Origin: Myxococcales bacterium
GTDB lineage: Bacteria; Myxococcota_A; Polyangia; Haliangiales; Haliangiaceae
Length of the DNA: 40,173 nt
Reading direction: 5' to 3'
Assembly (NCBI GenBank): GCA_016794525.1
Contig: JAEUJY010000054.1
Span: 1-40,173 of the forward strand
This document shows positions 29,502-40,173 of the stretch, in pieces. Under the pieces are notes generated by a model. It worked only from the letters and a program-made list of their open reading frames with translations. It was not told the origin of the DNA and did not search any database. The translations under genes and the position numbers were made by a program. Every line of letters begins with the position of its first letter. The stretch's first letter is position 1.

Positions 29502-29756
29502 GACGGGTTGGTGCCCGTGCCGACCGCGGTTGTGACAGCCCGCTGGGCTACGACGGCGCCCCGGTCGCCTGGGCGGCGCGGCCATCGACCGCCCCGGGCC
29601 GCGGTTGCGCAAAATCAGCGCCCGCGGCGGCGGGACACAGGAAGTAGGTGGGCGCGGCTGCAAACACGACGGCGACGCGGGCGGTGGCGGTCGTGGCAGC
29701 TCCGCGATCCGATCGGTTGCGACCCGGATCCCGGGCGTCGTGCGACGCTCATCGCG

Positions 29757-30248
29757 ATGTGCGACCTGTACACGATCACCGTGCTGGCCCGCGACGGCGG
29801 CGTCATCGACCTGGCGGTCGACATCGTCCACCCCGACGTCGTCGACATCCCGCTGTCGCCCAGCTTCGCCGCGATGCTGGTCGAGGACGAGTGGGGCCCC
29901 GGCGCCGCCGCCTACAAGGCCTGGTGGCGGGCCTGGGCCGATCGCGATCCGGCCGCCGACCCCGCGCCGCTCTACCAGTCGGTCGAGCTGATCGAGGTCC
30001 GCAACCTGCCGCGCGTCCAGAGCGAGCCACCCACCGGCATGACCTGGGACGACGTCGACGGCAACGCCGCCGCCGCCCCCGGGCACAGCCTGCTCGGCGC
30101 CGGCGTCGTCCGCATCACCGTCAGCGACCCCGGCCTGATCGCCCACCTCGACCCCGGCATGCGCTGGTCCAGCACCGCCTACGACGAGGGCGGCACCGGC
30201 CCGCTCGCCTTCGGCAACCCCGGCGAGGTCCGCCGCTGGCAACGCTAG
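29757..30248 (+). CDS. Hypothetical protein (163 aa)
   Basis: A soluble acidic protein starting MCDLYTITVLARDGGVIDL, with Trp-rich helix KAWWRAWADRDP and a Gly-rich middle (GHSLLGAGVVRITV). There is no signal peptide and no domain I recognise; the size and composition would suit an immunity or adaptor protein, but that is a guess. A 60-base piece of it is duplicated at 27760-27819. It is divergent from the FG-GAP gene and 64 bases before the small membrane protein gene. No good ribosome binding site is seen; the start is the first ATG that gives a sensible N-terminus. Confidence 0.65.
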   Translation: MCDLYTITVLARDGGVIDLAVDIVHPDVVDIPLSPSFAAMLVEDEWGPGAAAYKAWWRAWADRDPAADPAPLYQSVELIEVRNLPRVQSEPPTGMTWDDVDGNAAAAPGHSLLGAGVVRITVSDPGLIAHLDPGMRWSSTAYDEGGTGPLAFGNPGEVRRWQR

Positions 30249-30300
30249 GCACGAGGCGGCGGACATGCGGCCCGACGTTCCCGCGGAAACGCCGGACGCG

Positions 30301-30306
30301 TAGCCT
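30301..30306 (+). promoter_or_regulatory. Putative -10 (TAGCCT), leaderless-type
   Basis: TAGCCT lies 6 bases before ATG 30313, with no ribosome binding site between. It is the same hexamer and spacing as upstream of the rhomboid-like gene. Confidence 0.35.
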
Positions 30307-30312
30307 CGACGC

Positions 30313-30630
30313 ATGGGCATCCTGATCTACCTGGCGATGCTGGGCAGCGTCGTGTGGGTCGCCATCGACTCCAGCCGCCTGGGCTACGACAAGCGCGACC
30401 TCACCGGCGTCGCCGCGATGGGGCCCGTCGGCTGGACGCTGTGCGTGCTGATGATGTGGATCGTCGGCTTCCCGATGTACCTGGTAAAGCGCCCCTACCT
30501 GAAGGCCATGGGCCAGTGGCGCCGCCAGGTCGGCCCCGCCGCCCCACCCGCGCCGCTCTTCGTCTACCCGCCGCCTGGCGCAGGCTACCCGCCGCCAGGC
30601 GCCGGCTACCCGCCGCCCGCAGCGCGCTAG
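30313..30630 (+). CDS. Small two-helix membrane protein (105 aa)
   Basis: Two hydrophobic helices (about 2-20 and 40-61) flank a short charged loop (DSSRLGYDKRDLTG). A basic stretch then leads to a C-terminal Pro-rich tail with three PPPGAGY-type repeats. It is probably an inner-membrane protein with a cytosolic tail, and the tail may bind a partner. It overlaps the convergent gene by 3 bases: the stop codons share a palindromic CTAG (30627-30630). Function unknown. Confidence 0.72.
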   Translation: MGILIYLAMLGSVVWVAIDSSRLGYDKRDLTGVAAMGPVGWTLCVLMMWIVGFPMYLVKRPYLKAMGQWRRQVGPAAPPAPLFVYPPPGAGYPPPGAGYPPPAAR

Positions 30631-31370
30631 GGCCGAAGACTCGGAAACGCCGCCGACCGCCACGCTCCGTCGATGTGCGCCGTCTCGCGCGCGATCAAGG
30701 CGAGCCGCACGTCGCCCTTGGGGTGATGGGCCATGAACTGGCCGCGCGCCCTCGCCAATACCTGGCCCGCGTTGGGAATGCTGGCCGTGTGGCTGAACGC
30801 GATCGCGTAGGCGATGCCCGGCCGCTCGTGCGCCAGCTTGCGGCAGTCTGCGAGTAGCCCGGCCTCGAGCTGGTTGAGGTCTGCGGTGGTCGGTTCACCG
30901 CCCGCTTGCTTGGAAACGTGCGCCATCTTGAACTCGACACCCGCTGCCAGGATCGCCGGCTTGTGGCCCGCATCGACGGCCGCGCGCAGCAGCGCCCTGC
31001 ATGTCTCGTCCTTGTTGATCACCGTCAGCAGCTTGTTTGCCTCCGCAAACGCGCGCTCGAGAACCGCAAAGTCGAGGGCTCCGACGTCGCCTTCGCCCTG
31101 CCGCGAATAGCGCTGCAAGAAGGCCTCCTTCTTGGCGCCGCCGCGATATCGGCCCAGCGTGTTGTACTCGTGGCGGAACAGCGAGACGGTGTGGTGCCGA
31201 CCGTTGCCGTCGGCGACCGTCGCCTCGCCGAACGCGCCGCGGGCCAGCGCGTAGAACTCCGCCTGCAGCTCGCGCTCGGAGAAGTAGTCGAAGGGTCGCT
31301 CGACGAAGCGTCCGGCAAGCTGCACGAGCAGCGACTCGAGGCGATCCTGTTCATCGTTCGCTAGCGGCAC
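30627..31370 (-). CDS. Possible PD-(D/E)XK-type protein next to hsdR (247 aa)
   Basis: A soluble protein with RELQAEFYALAR near the N-terminus and ILAAGVEFKMAHV further on. The E-x-K in VEFK and nearby Asp residues resemble a PD-(D/E)XK nuclease core, but the assignment is weak. The GTG at 31368-31370 is chosen because GAGAGG is 6 bases upstream; a GTG at 31397 would overlap hsdR. It lies 14 bases after the hsdR stop on the same strand and is probably co-transcribed, so it likely works with the restriction subunit. It ends in a stop shared with the convergent gene. Confidence 0.6.
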   Translation of the reverse strand: MPLANDEQDRLESLLVQLAGRFVERPFDYFSERELQAEFYALARGAFGEATVADGNGRHHTVSLFRHEYNTLGRYRGGAKKEAFLQRYSRQGEGDVGALDFAVLERAFAEANKLLTVINKDETCRALLRAAVDAGHKPAILAAGVEFKMAHVSKQAGGEPTTADLNQLEAGLLADCRKLAHERPGIAYAIAFSHTASIPNAGQVLARARGQFMAHHPKGDVRLALIARETAHIDGAWRSAAFPSLRP

Positions 31371-31384
31371 AACGCTCCTCTCCG

Positions 31385-34513
<3,129 letters not shown>

Positions 34514-34524
34514 CGGTGTCCCGG

Positions 34525-34530
34525 ACTGTA
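34525..34530 (-). promoter_or_regulatory. Putative -10 (TACAGT) of hsdR
   Basis: TACAGT on the minus strand lies 11 bases before ATG 34513, giving a very short leader. No good -35 is seen. It lies in the 90-base gap after the upstream gene. Confidence 0.3.
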
Positions 34531-34603
34531 ACGCATTGCCCGGATCGGTGGGCGCGCACCCGCCAGCCAGGCACAGGTCGGGCTCGCTACGGCGCTGTGC
34601 GTA

Positions 34604-35146
34604 TCAGTAGAACCACAACGGAATGGGTTTGCCGACGCCGTCGGGGCCGACGACCACGCAGTAGTACGTCGTCGCTTCGCGGTGGAACGCTGGCGGTGTG
34701 CCGGACGGGACCTGCTTGACGACGCGGACGTGAACCCGGTCACCGCCGGAAAACCCCACAGTCGCGAGCGAGAACAGCACAGCCGTCGAGACCTTCGGGT
34801 CTGGCACGGCCACCGAGTACCCTTCGACCGGGCCTGCCACCTCGTCGGACACGAAATACCGCAGTGGCGCTGACCTCGAAGCGGGCTCTGTCGCCCGGGC
34901 ATCGCCCGGCAGCGCTCCCAGCGACAACGCCGCGGTGGCGACCTCGCTCTTCAACAGCGCCTGGTGCGCCGCCTCGGCCAGGGCATGCTCTCGGGAGCGC
35001 TCGACAGTCGAGGGCACGTCGCACGGCGCGCATGGCATCGCACCGGTTGTCGGGCTCACACACGCAGGCGAAGGCCGTGCCGCCGGGGCGGAACACGCGG
35101 TCCACGTCATCAGCGTCAAGACGAAAGTGACTTCTGAAGCATCCAT
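34604..35146 (-). CDS. Small exported protein of the large-protein cassette (180 aa)
   Basis: N-terminal hydrophobic segment with a lipobox-like TWTAC (about Cys 18), so probably a lipoprotein, but the signal is weak. A Cys-containing stretch (PACVSPTTGAMPCAPCD) follows. The C-terminal half has beta character (HVRVVKQVP, TTYYCVVVGPDG). It overlaps the upstream HExxH gene by 31 bases, which suggests translational coupling. Base composition is less GC-rich than in the left half of the window. I do not recognise the family. Confidence 0.65.
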   Translation of the reverse strand: MDASEVTFVLTLMTWTACSAPAARPSPACVSPTTGAMPCAPCDVPSTVERSREHALAEAAHQALLKSEVATAALSLGALPGDARATEPASRSAPLRYFVSDEVAGPVEGYSVAVPDPKVSTAVLFSLATVGFSGGDRVHVRVVKQVPSGTPPAFHREATTYYCVVVGPDGVGKPIPLWFY

Positions 35147-36063
35147 AGCCGTTCAACCTCGCGTACGATCTTGTCGCGATCGCCTGGGCGGTAGGGGAGG
35201 ACATCACCAATCATCCGCTGCGTTGTCAGGCGCGTCGCCATTGCGGTCCCGTCGGTTGCATGGGTAGTGATGTTGCAGACGTGGCCAAACTCGTGGAGCA
35301 ACGCATTTGTAATCAGCGTCTTATTGCCCATTCGGTCGCCTTCGGTGAAGATCGACTTCTTTAGGAAGATCATGCGATTGTAGGCTCGCCCGAGGCCTGG
35401 CGGGACTGCCGTGCCCCGAAGGCCGCCACCCCATTCGTCACGCGCATGCTGGCGAATATCAAACTTCATGTAGGGGACGAGCTTCGGGTACCGATGCTCG
35501 TCTATGATCTTGATGATGTTCGATCCGGACTTGTCGTCGTCAGCGAGATAGACCGGGCATTGCATTGGCCCGAACCGGGTCCTCTCCTGGGCGCGAAGAT
35601 CGCGGTTCACCCACTGTAATTCGAAGACGATGCCGCGCTTGGCCAGCGAAGGGGTCGCATCGAGCCCGTTGAGCGCGGTCTCGACGAGGCGTTGCACGCC
35701 ACGCCGAAGCTCCGTGCCTGCGAGGCCGGTCGGGTCGTAGACCGCGATCGTGATGAGCTTGCGAATGCTGGCGGCGATACCCGTGAAGTCGGGCGCCGTG
35801 TCTTTGCCTGACACTCCGGATTCGGCCAGGTATGTCCTGACTCGCGTAGCCGGGCTGGTCGCGTTCGAGACCGGCGATGGCAGGATCGTCGCTGCGTTCG
35901 GCAACACGGTTGCCGCTTGCCCCGGTCGCGTGCTCGTGGGCGGCGGACCTCGGGAAGCGAGCAACTGTACGTAGAGCCTTTGGCGTTCCCGCTCGTCGAG
36001 CTGGTCGATCGCCGCGATGATGTTCGCGACCGCTGCTGCGGCGCCTTGCCGCGGATCCGGCAC
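35116..36063 (-). CDS. Putative HExxH metallopeptidase (315 aa)
   Basis: Contains ALLHEFGHVCNITTH (H257, E258, H261), a complete HExxH zinc motif, in the C-terminal third. There is no signal peptide at the N-terminus; a Pro/Thr-rich linker near 38-75 separates it from the core. The GTG start (36061-36063) is 2 bases after the stop of the upstream giant gene, with GAGGA about 9 bases before it. GC is clearly lower than elsewhere (about 53% over 35281-35340 against about 83% over 15001-15060), suggesting transfer from another genome. The peptidase family and substrate are unknown. It is the middle gene of a three-gene unit. Confidence 0.78.
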   Translation of the reverse strand: MPDPRQGAAAAVANIIAAIDQLDERERQRLYVQLLASRGPPPTSTRPGQAATVLPNAATILPSPVSNATSPATRVRTYLAESGVSGKDTAPDFTGIAASIRKLITIAVYDPTGLAGTELRRGVQRLVETALNGLDATPSLAKRGIVFELQWVNRDLRAQERTRFGPMQCPVYLADDDKSGSNIIKIIDEHRYPKLVPYMKFDIRQHARDEWGGGLRGTAVPPGLGRAYNRMIFLKKSIFTEGDRMGNKTLITNALLHEFGHVCNITTHATDGTAMATRLTTQRMIGDVLPYRPGDRDKIVREVERLWMLQKSLSS

Positions 36064-36065
36064 GG

Positions 36066-39000
36066 CTACCGGTCCTCGCCGTTGCCGGCGCCGGGCGACC
36101 GGCCGTCGACGACGGTGTCGCTGCCCGGTGGCGCGACGACCATGGTCTCGATGTCGGGGTCGCCGAGCTGGCCCTGGCGGATCAGCGCGACGCGGCGCAG
36201 GTTGTCGAGCTCCCGGCGGCGCACCTCGGCCGCGACGCGCGAGACGTCGATGGCGCGGTGGAGCAAGCGGAAGTCTTCGAGGACGGGGCGCGTGCCGGGC
36301 AGGGCCTCGATGAACGTCGACCCGGTCGGCACCACCACCTCTTCTTCGCTGGGGACGGGGCGGTCATCAAGGGCGTCGAGCAGCCCGTGGAGCTTGGGCA
36401 GCATGGCGGCGAACTGGTCGCGTGGCATGCCCTGTCGTGCAGCCTCGGCGTACGCGAGCAGCTCGGTCGGCGTGTAGTTGGCCAGCAGCTCCGGGTCGCA
36501 CGCGCCGTCGCGGTTGTCGAGGTAGGGCAACGCCAGGTACTTGGTCAGCACGTTGTGCTGCCGCAAGGGGAACACCATGAAGTTGCCCTTGTAGCCGATG
36601 GGGTGCTCGAGGTCCGCGACGTCGCCGAGGCGAACGGTGTCCGCCATCGGATCGACGTTCTCGGGGACCAACGTCGCCTCGATCGTGTACGGCGGCTGCC
36701 ACAGCGGCGGCACCGGCGGCGCGCCGGGGCTCTCGATCAGGCGGTAGTCGAGGTGGCCCGCCAGGCGCGGCACGCGGACGCTGTGCAGCTCGAAAAACCG
36801 CTGGTCGCGGTCCTCGGCGTTCCAGATCGCGCGCATGTAGTGGAGGATGTGCTGCTTGACGTGGACGCGCAGGCGGCGCACCGCCATCTCGCTGTCACGG
36901 AAGCGGGCCAGGGCGTCGGCGTGCTCCTTGGTCGCGAGCTCGAGCGAGGACGCCGCCTGGGTCAGCCGGTCGCGCGCGTCGCGCTCGGCCCGCAGGGCCT
37001 GGTCGTAGGCCTCCTTGGCCATCTGCTCGCGCAGGCGGGCGGTCTCGACCGAGTTGTCGCTGCCCAGGACGGCCTCGGCGGCGCGCTCGATGAACCCATC
37101 GCTACCGTCGGCGGCCTGGGCCCGCGCCAGGGCAGCGAACGCCGCGGCGACCGCGCCGTAACGGCTCGCGGTATCCCGGCTCAGGCGATCGACCTCGTCC
37201 GAGAGTCGGTCGACGAGCCGCCGCAGGCCGTCGCGGTGGATCTGAAGCTGGCCGAGCCGGGCCTCGGCGCCGGCCGCGTCGTGCAGGAGGTATCCGAGCG
37301 GCGCATTGAACTGTTCGTCGAGGAGCGCCCGGCGGAGGATCCACCCGTGGGTGAACAGCCAGGCGCGGGTGATGCGGTCGGGTGGTGGGACGCGGCGCGC
37401 GACCATGACGACCGGCACCATGCGGTGGACGCGCTCCGAGACCTGGAAGCGCCGCTGCAGCTCGTAGAACAGGTAGGTGACCGGGAGCTCTTCGTTGGGG
37501 TTGACGAGCCTGCCGGTCTCCTCGGTGAAGACCTCGGTCGACTCGCTGCTGGTGATCTCGGTGCGCGTGGACGACTTGGCCTCCTGCGCGGACCGGCGCA
37601 CGCCCTCGCGCATCAGCTGCCGGGTCTCCTGCGACGAGCGCTCGCTGCCTTGGGTCAGCGTGGCCGAGGTGTCGGCCGAGAACAGCTCGCCGATGCCGAC
37701 GGTGCCCTCGGCGGTGACCTCGAAGCCCAGGCTCGACTTGGCGGCGTTGACGATGTCGGCCGCGCTGCGCATCGTGTCCTGCGTCTCGGTGCGATCGCTG
37801 CGCTCGAGGTTGGTGGCCTGGACCGAGCTGGTGGCGCGCTTGTAGGTCGTGCGGGTGACGTAGCCGCGCTCTTCCCGCGGCGCCAGCGTGATGGTCTTGA
37901 CCAGCGCGCCGGCCTGGTGCCCGCGGGGCTCCCAGCGCTGGCGGTACGTCACGAACAGCCCGAAGTCGAGCGCGCGGTCGTCGCCGTCCGCCGCGAAGAC
38001 CTGGAAGGCATACGGCTCGCTCAGGCGATCCTCGAGCTCGGCGAGGAGCGCCTTGTACTCAGGCGTCCGCGGCTCGCCTTGCGCCCACAGGCTGCGATCG
38101 GGCCGCACGGCGATGGTCCCGTCGCCGCGGTGGTCTTGCTCGTGGCTGGGCGCGGGGGCGGCGTCCGCGTCCCCGGTGAGTCGGTCGACGACGTAGTCGA
38201 CCGCAGCCGCGATGCTCCAGCGTGCGGTCGGCGACGGGGCTGGTCGGTCGCCGATCGCGGGGGCGCCGCTCGCCGACGCGATCGCCTGGGCCTCGGTGGT
38301 GAGCTCCCGCAAGAGCGGGCCCGTGCGCGGCAATGCGCCACCGCCGGCGCCGATGGCGACGTGCAGGTCGGCCGCGGTGGCGATCAGATCGTCATCGACG
38401 TGCTCCTGCCACACGCCGTCGATCGTGCCCACCAGGACGCCGTAGTCGAACAGCGCCGTGCGATCTGCGGGGCCGGCGGCGAGATCGAGCTGGCGCAGGC
38501 GCGCGCCGACGCTCTGCTGGTCGGCGCGGGGGTCGATCACCGGCGCGCTGCGTCGAGCGATCTCGTCGACCATCGCGGCCAGCGCGCCGTCGAGATCAGC
38601 CGCCGTCGGCGGCGGCGATGCGGGTGGGGGCGGCGATGGCGGAAGGTCGAGCGCGGGCATCCGCCGCAGCAGGCGACCGCAGTACCGCGCGATGGCGTCC
38701 TCGCGGACCCGGGCGCGGGCCCCATCGCCGAACGCGATGGCTTCGACGCGGTCGCGCGCGAGTTCGTCGCCGCCGGGCGCGGTGCGCAGCGACGCGAGGA
38801 CGTCGTCGGTGATCAGCAACCGCAGGTGCGTCGGCCGGCCAGCGCGCACGTTGGTGATCCCGTCGCGGATGGCGCCGGCGACGAGCACAGGCAGCTCGGC
38901 GCCCGGCACGAGCACTCGAGGACGCCCCGGGCGCGTCACGCCGAGGTCGCCGAGCAGCCGCGCGGTCACCTCCTCGCGCGCCGCGATCGCGGCTTGCCGC

Positions 39001-39455
39001 TTGGCGGCGACGCGGGGCCCGAGCACGGCAGGTACTCCCTGATCGAGCACGGCCCGACGCGCCTGGTCACCGCCGGCGCGGGCCAAGAGCGCCAGCGGAT
39101 CGGCGACCGTGGTGCCGCCGTGGCTCGGCCGGACGATGCCGGCGGCGGCCACCGTCGCGTCATCGAGCCAGATCTCGAACTCCTCGTGTCCGCCCGTGAC
39201 CGTGCGCGGCGGCGACACCGCGAGCGGTTTGTCGAACGCCGACCCCAGCGGGGCGTCGACGATGACCCTCAGTGTCTGCGTGCCGTCGGCCGCCTCGCCG
39301 CTCACGACGAACGCGCCGCGGTCGGTGCTCACCGCCGAGCCGACGTGCAGCTCCTTGCCTCCATCCAGCACCCAGACGGCGCGGACGACGACGCCGGCGA
39401 CTCCCTGATGGCTCTCCCGCACCAACACCCGCCCCGTGATCGTCAGCTTCGCCAT
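36066..39455 (-). CDS. Very large unknown protein, first gene of a three-gene cassette
   Basis: A 1129-residue protein. The N-terminus (about 1-100) is beta-rich, of the carboxypeptidase-regulatory/transthyretin-like type (ITGRVLVRESHQGVAGVVV). The middle is Ala/Arg-rich with a Pro linker. A Ser/Thr/Glu-rich segment follows with long polar helices (about 560-660). A conserved-looking block reads NPNEELPVTYLFYELQRRFQ, and a coiled coil is at about 770-900. There is no signal peptide. It resembles no family I can name; a structural or toxin-delivery role is possible but unproven. It heads an operon with the HExxH gene (2-base gap). Confidence 0.8.
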   Translation of the reverse strand: MAKLTITGRVLVRESHQGVAGVVVRAVWVLDGGKELHVGSAVSTDRGAFVVSGEAADGTQTLRVIVDAPLGSAFDKPLAVSPPRTVTGGHEEFEIWLDDATVAAAGIVRPSHGGTTVADPLALLARAGGDQARRAVLDQGVPAVLGPRVAAKRQAAIAAREEVTARLLGDLGVTRPGRPRVLVPGAELPVLVAGAIRDGITNVRAGRPTHLRLLITDDVLASLRTAPGGDELARDRVEAIAFGDGARARVREDAIARYCGRLLRRMPALDLPPSPPPPASPPPTAADLDGALAAMVDEIARRSAPVIDPRADQQSVGARLRQLDLAAGPADRTALFDYGVLVGTIDGVWQEHVDDDLIATAADLHVAIGAGGGALPRTGPLLRELTTEAQAIASASGAPAIGDRPAPSPTARWSIAAAVDYVVDRLTGDADAAPAPSHEQDHRGDGTIAVRPDRSLWAQGEPRTPEYKALLAELEDRLSEPYAFQVFAADGDDRALDFGLFVTYRQRWEPRGHQAGALVKTITLAPREERGYVTRTTYKRATSSVQATNLERSDRTETQDTMRSAADIVNAAKSSLGFEVTAEGTVGIGELFSADTSATLTQGSERSSQETRQLMREGVRRSAQEAKSSTRTEITSSESTEVFTEETGRLVNPNEELPVTYLFYELQRRFQVSERVHRMVPVVMVARRVPPPDRITRAWLFTHGWILRRALLDEQFNAPLGYLLHDAAGAEARLGQLQIHRDGLRRLVDRLSDEVDRLSRDTASRYGAVAAAFAALARAQAADGSDGFIERAAEAVLGSDNSVETARLREQMAKEAYDQALRAERDARDRLTQAASSLELATKEHADALARFRDSEMAVRRLRVHVKQHILHYMRAIWNAEDRDQRFFELHSVRVPRLAGHLDYRLIESPGAPPVPPLWQPPYTIEATLVPENVDPMADTVRLGDVADLEHPIGYKGNFMVFPLRQHNVLTKYLALPYLDNRDGACDPELLANYTPTELLAYAEAARQGMPRDQFAAMLPKLHGLLDALDDRPVPSEEEVVVPTGSTFIEALPGTRPVLEDFRLLHRAIDVSRVAAEVRRRELDNLRRVALIRQGQLGDPDIETMVVAPPGSDTVVDGRSPGAGNGEDR

Positions 39456-39513
39456 CCTCGTCCGGCCTTTCTACGACGGCGCCTGCGCGTCGAATGTGTC
39501 GATTCGCCCGATG

Positions 39514-39542
39514 ATGCTAGCGGCGCCGCTGCCATCGGACAA
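39514..39542 (-). promoter_or_regulatory. Putative sigma-70 promoter of the large-protein cassette
   Basis: On the minus strand TTGTCC (39537-39542) and TAGCAT (39514-39519) are separated by exactly 17 bases, each matching 4 of 6 consensus bases. The -10 lies about 58 bases before ATG 39455, so this unit would have a normal leader, unlike many genes here. Confidence 0.4.
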
Positions 39543-39685
39543 GCGAATAGTCGATTTAGGTGCCTGGAAAGTCGGTACGCTGTCGCTGTGGTCGAGTGGT
39601 TCAGGCGGGGTGAAACTCCGGCCTGACCGCGCGCAACGCGTCAAGAACGGACCAGGCACGCGGCGCATCTCCGCCGACGGCCACG

Positions 39686-40039
39686 TCAGGAGCGAGGCTT
39701 CCGTGGCCGGCGCTTGGCTTGGGCCTCGATGGCGCGCACGGCGGCGGCGAAGTGGTCCTCGACGGGCGAGGGCAGCTCGGCGCGGGCGCGGGCGAACAGG
39801 TCGAACTGGTGCTGGGCCTGATCGACGGCGGCCTGGTGGGAGACGGTGCCGGCGGTGGTGAGCAAGGCGCGGTCGCTGAGCTTCAAGAACTCGTCGAGCT
39901 TGGTGGCCCAGGCGGCCATGTGCATCGGCTTGCGACTCAGGGCCTGCAGCTCGGCGAACTCGAGGTACGCGGTGACGATGCGGTTGAGGGCTTCCAGTTC
40001 GTCGGCCGTGAGGTAGTTCTTGGCGACGAGCGCCAGAGT
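39686..40039 (-). pseudogene. RhuM family protein, 5'-truncated remnant
   Basis: The 117 residues match the C-terminal part of the RhuM virulence-protein family (YLTADELEALNRIVTAYLEF, then MHMAAWATKLDEFLKLS and TVSHQAAVD). The frame is closed by a TGA at 40040-40042 upstream and no start codon precedes residue 39, so roughly the first two thirds of a normal RhuM (about 330 residues) are missing. The break lies 14 bases from the stop of the edge gene, possibly a transposase. RhuM genes are typical of genomic islands beside restriction genes. Confidence 0.85.
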
Positions 40040-40053
40040 TCATACCGATGATC

Positions 40054-40173
40054 TCATGAGGGTTGGGTTTCGAACCGGAGCGGGAGGCGGCGACGATCGC
40101 CGGGCAGGGTGAGCGCACGCTGGTTGAAGACGCGGAGCATCGCCGCGATCGCTCGACGCTCGGCGCGGTTGGC
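40054..40173 (-). CDS. 3' end of a gene, possibly a transposase (partial, right edge)
   Basis: The 39 C-terminal residues end in LTLPGDRRRLPLRFETQPS, after an Arg/Ala helix (AERRAIAAMLRVFNQ). The basic helix followed by a short Arg-rich tail suits a transposase end, but the piece is too short to name a family. It runs off the window edge. It lies next to the broken RhuM gene on the same strand. Confidence 0.35.
   Translation of the reverse strand, partial: ANRAERRAIAAMLRVFNQRALTLPGDRRRLPLRFETQPS

Noticed and set aside
39586-39660. tRNA-like stretch (GGTCGAGTGGTTCAGGC)
   Set aside because: Only the D-arm resembles a tRNA; no anticodon arm or T-arm with TTCGA can be folded.

Overview
The window is very GC-rich DNA (third codon positions are nearly all G or C). 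Its gene content points to a Myxococcota bacterium: a Ser/Thr kinase fused to an nSTAND ATPase, an FHA-type sigma-54 activator, a hybrid histidine kinase, Myxococcus-type Cys-rich CGDG-repeat lipoproteins and many secreted lipoproteins. A Haliangium/Kofleriaceae-like lineage is possible but is only a guess. No rRNA, tRNA or CRISPR was found.

Layout. 1-4080: tail of an unknown gene, a double hairpin, the kinase-nSTAND gene and a divergent TPR/PEGA protein. 4093-12570: two paralogous giant Cys-rich/propeller lipoproteins with two small hypothetical genes. 12644-16621: an operon of an ECF sigma factor, a zinc-finger/TM/TPR-like/CHAT-protease fusion and a 169-residue partner. 16883-20305: FHA-sigma-54 activator and hybrid histidine kinase. 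20334-23149: degenerate rhomboid, Bax-inhibitor-1-like membrane protein with a long Pro/Gln-rich tail, and a lipoprotein. 23281-26798: two paralogous CXXCH lipoproteins, each preceded by a G-rich hexanucleotide array. 26805-30630: more secreted or small proteins, with a 147-bp chimeric gene remnant at 27759-27905. 30627-34513: an HsdR restriction subunit with a possible nuclease partner and no HsdM or HsdS. 34604-39455: a lower-GC cassette of a very large unknown protein, an HExxH protein and a small exported protein. 39686-40173: a 5'-truncated RhuM remnant and a partial gene at the edge, possibly a transposase. The right third looks like an accessory, horizontally acquired region.

How the genes may work together. 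Signalling dominates the left half: kinase, FHA activator, hybrid kinase and ECF sigma factor with an anti-sigma-like CHAT protein. The most promising undescribed system is the ECF/CHAT operon, where a zinc-finger anti-sigma domain, a membrane segment and a caspase-like protease domain sit in one polypeptide. A second general signal is a TANNNT hexamer lying 6-9 bases before the start codon of most genes that head a transcription unit, which suggests leaderless transcription. A third is the pair of hexanucleotide arrays, both ending in the same 11-base sequence 69-70 bases before the start of a CXXCH lipoprotein gene.
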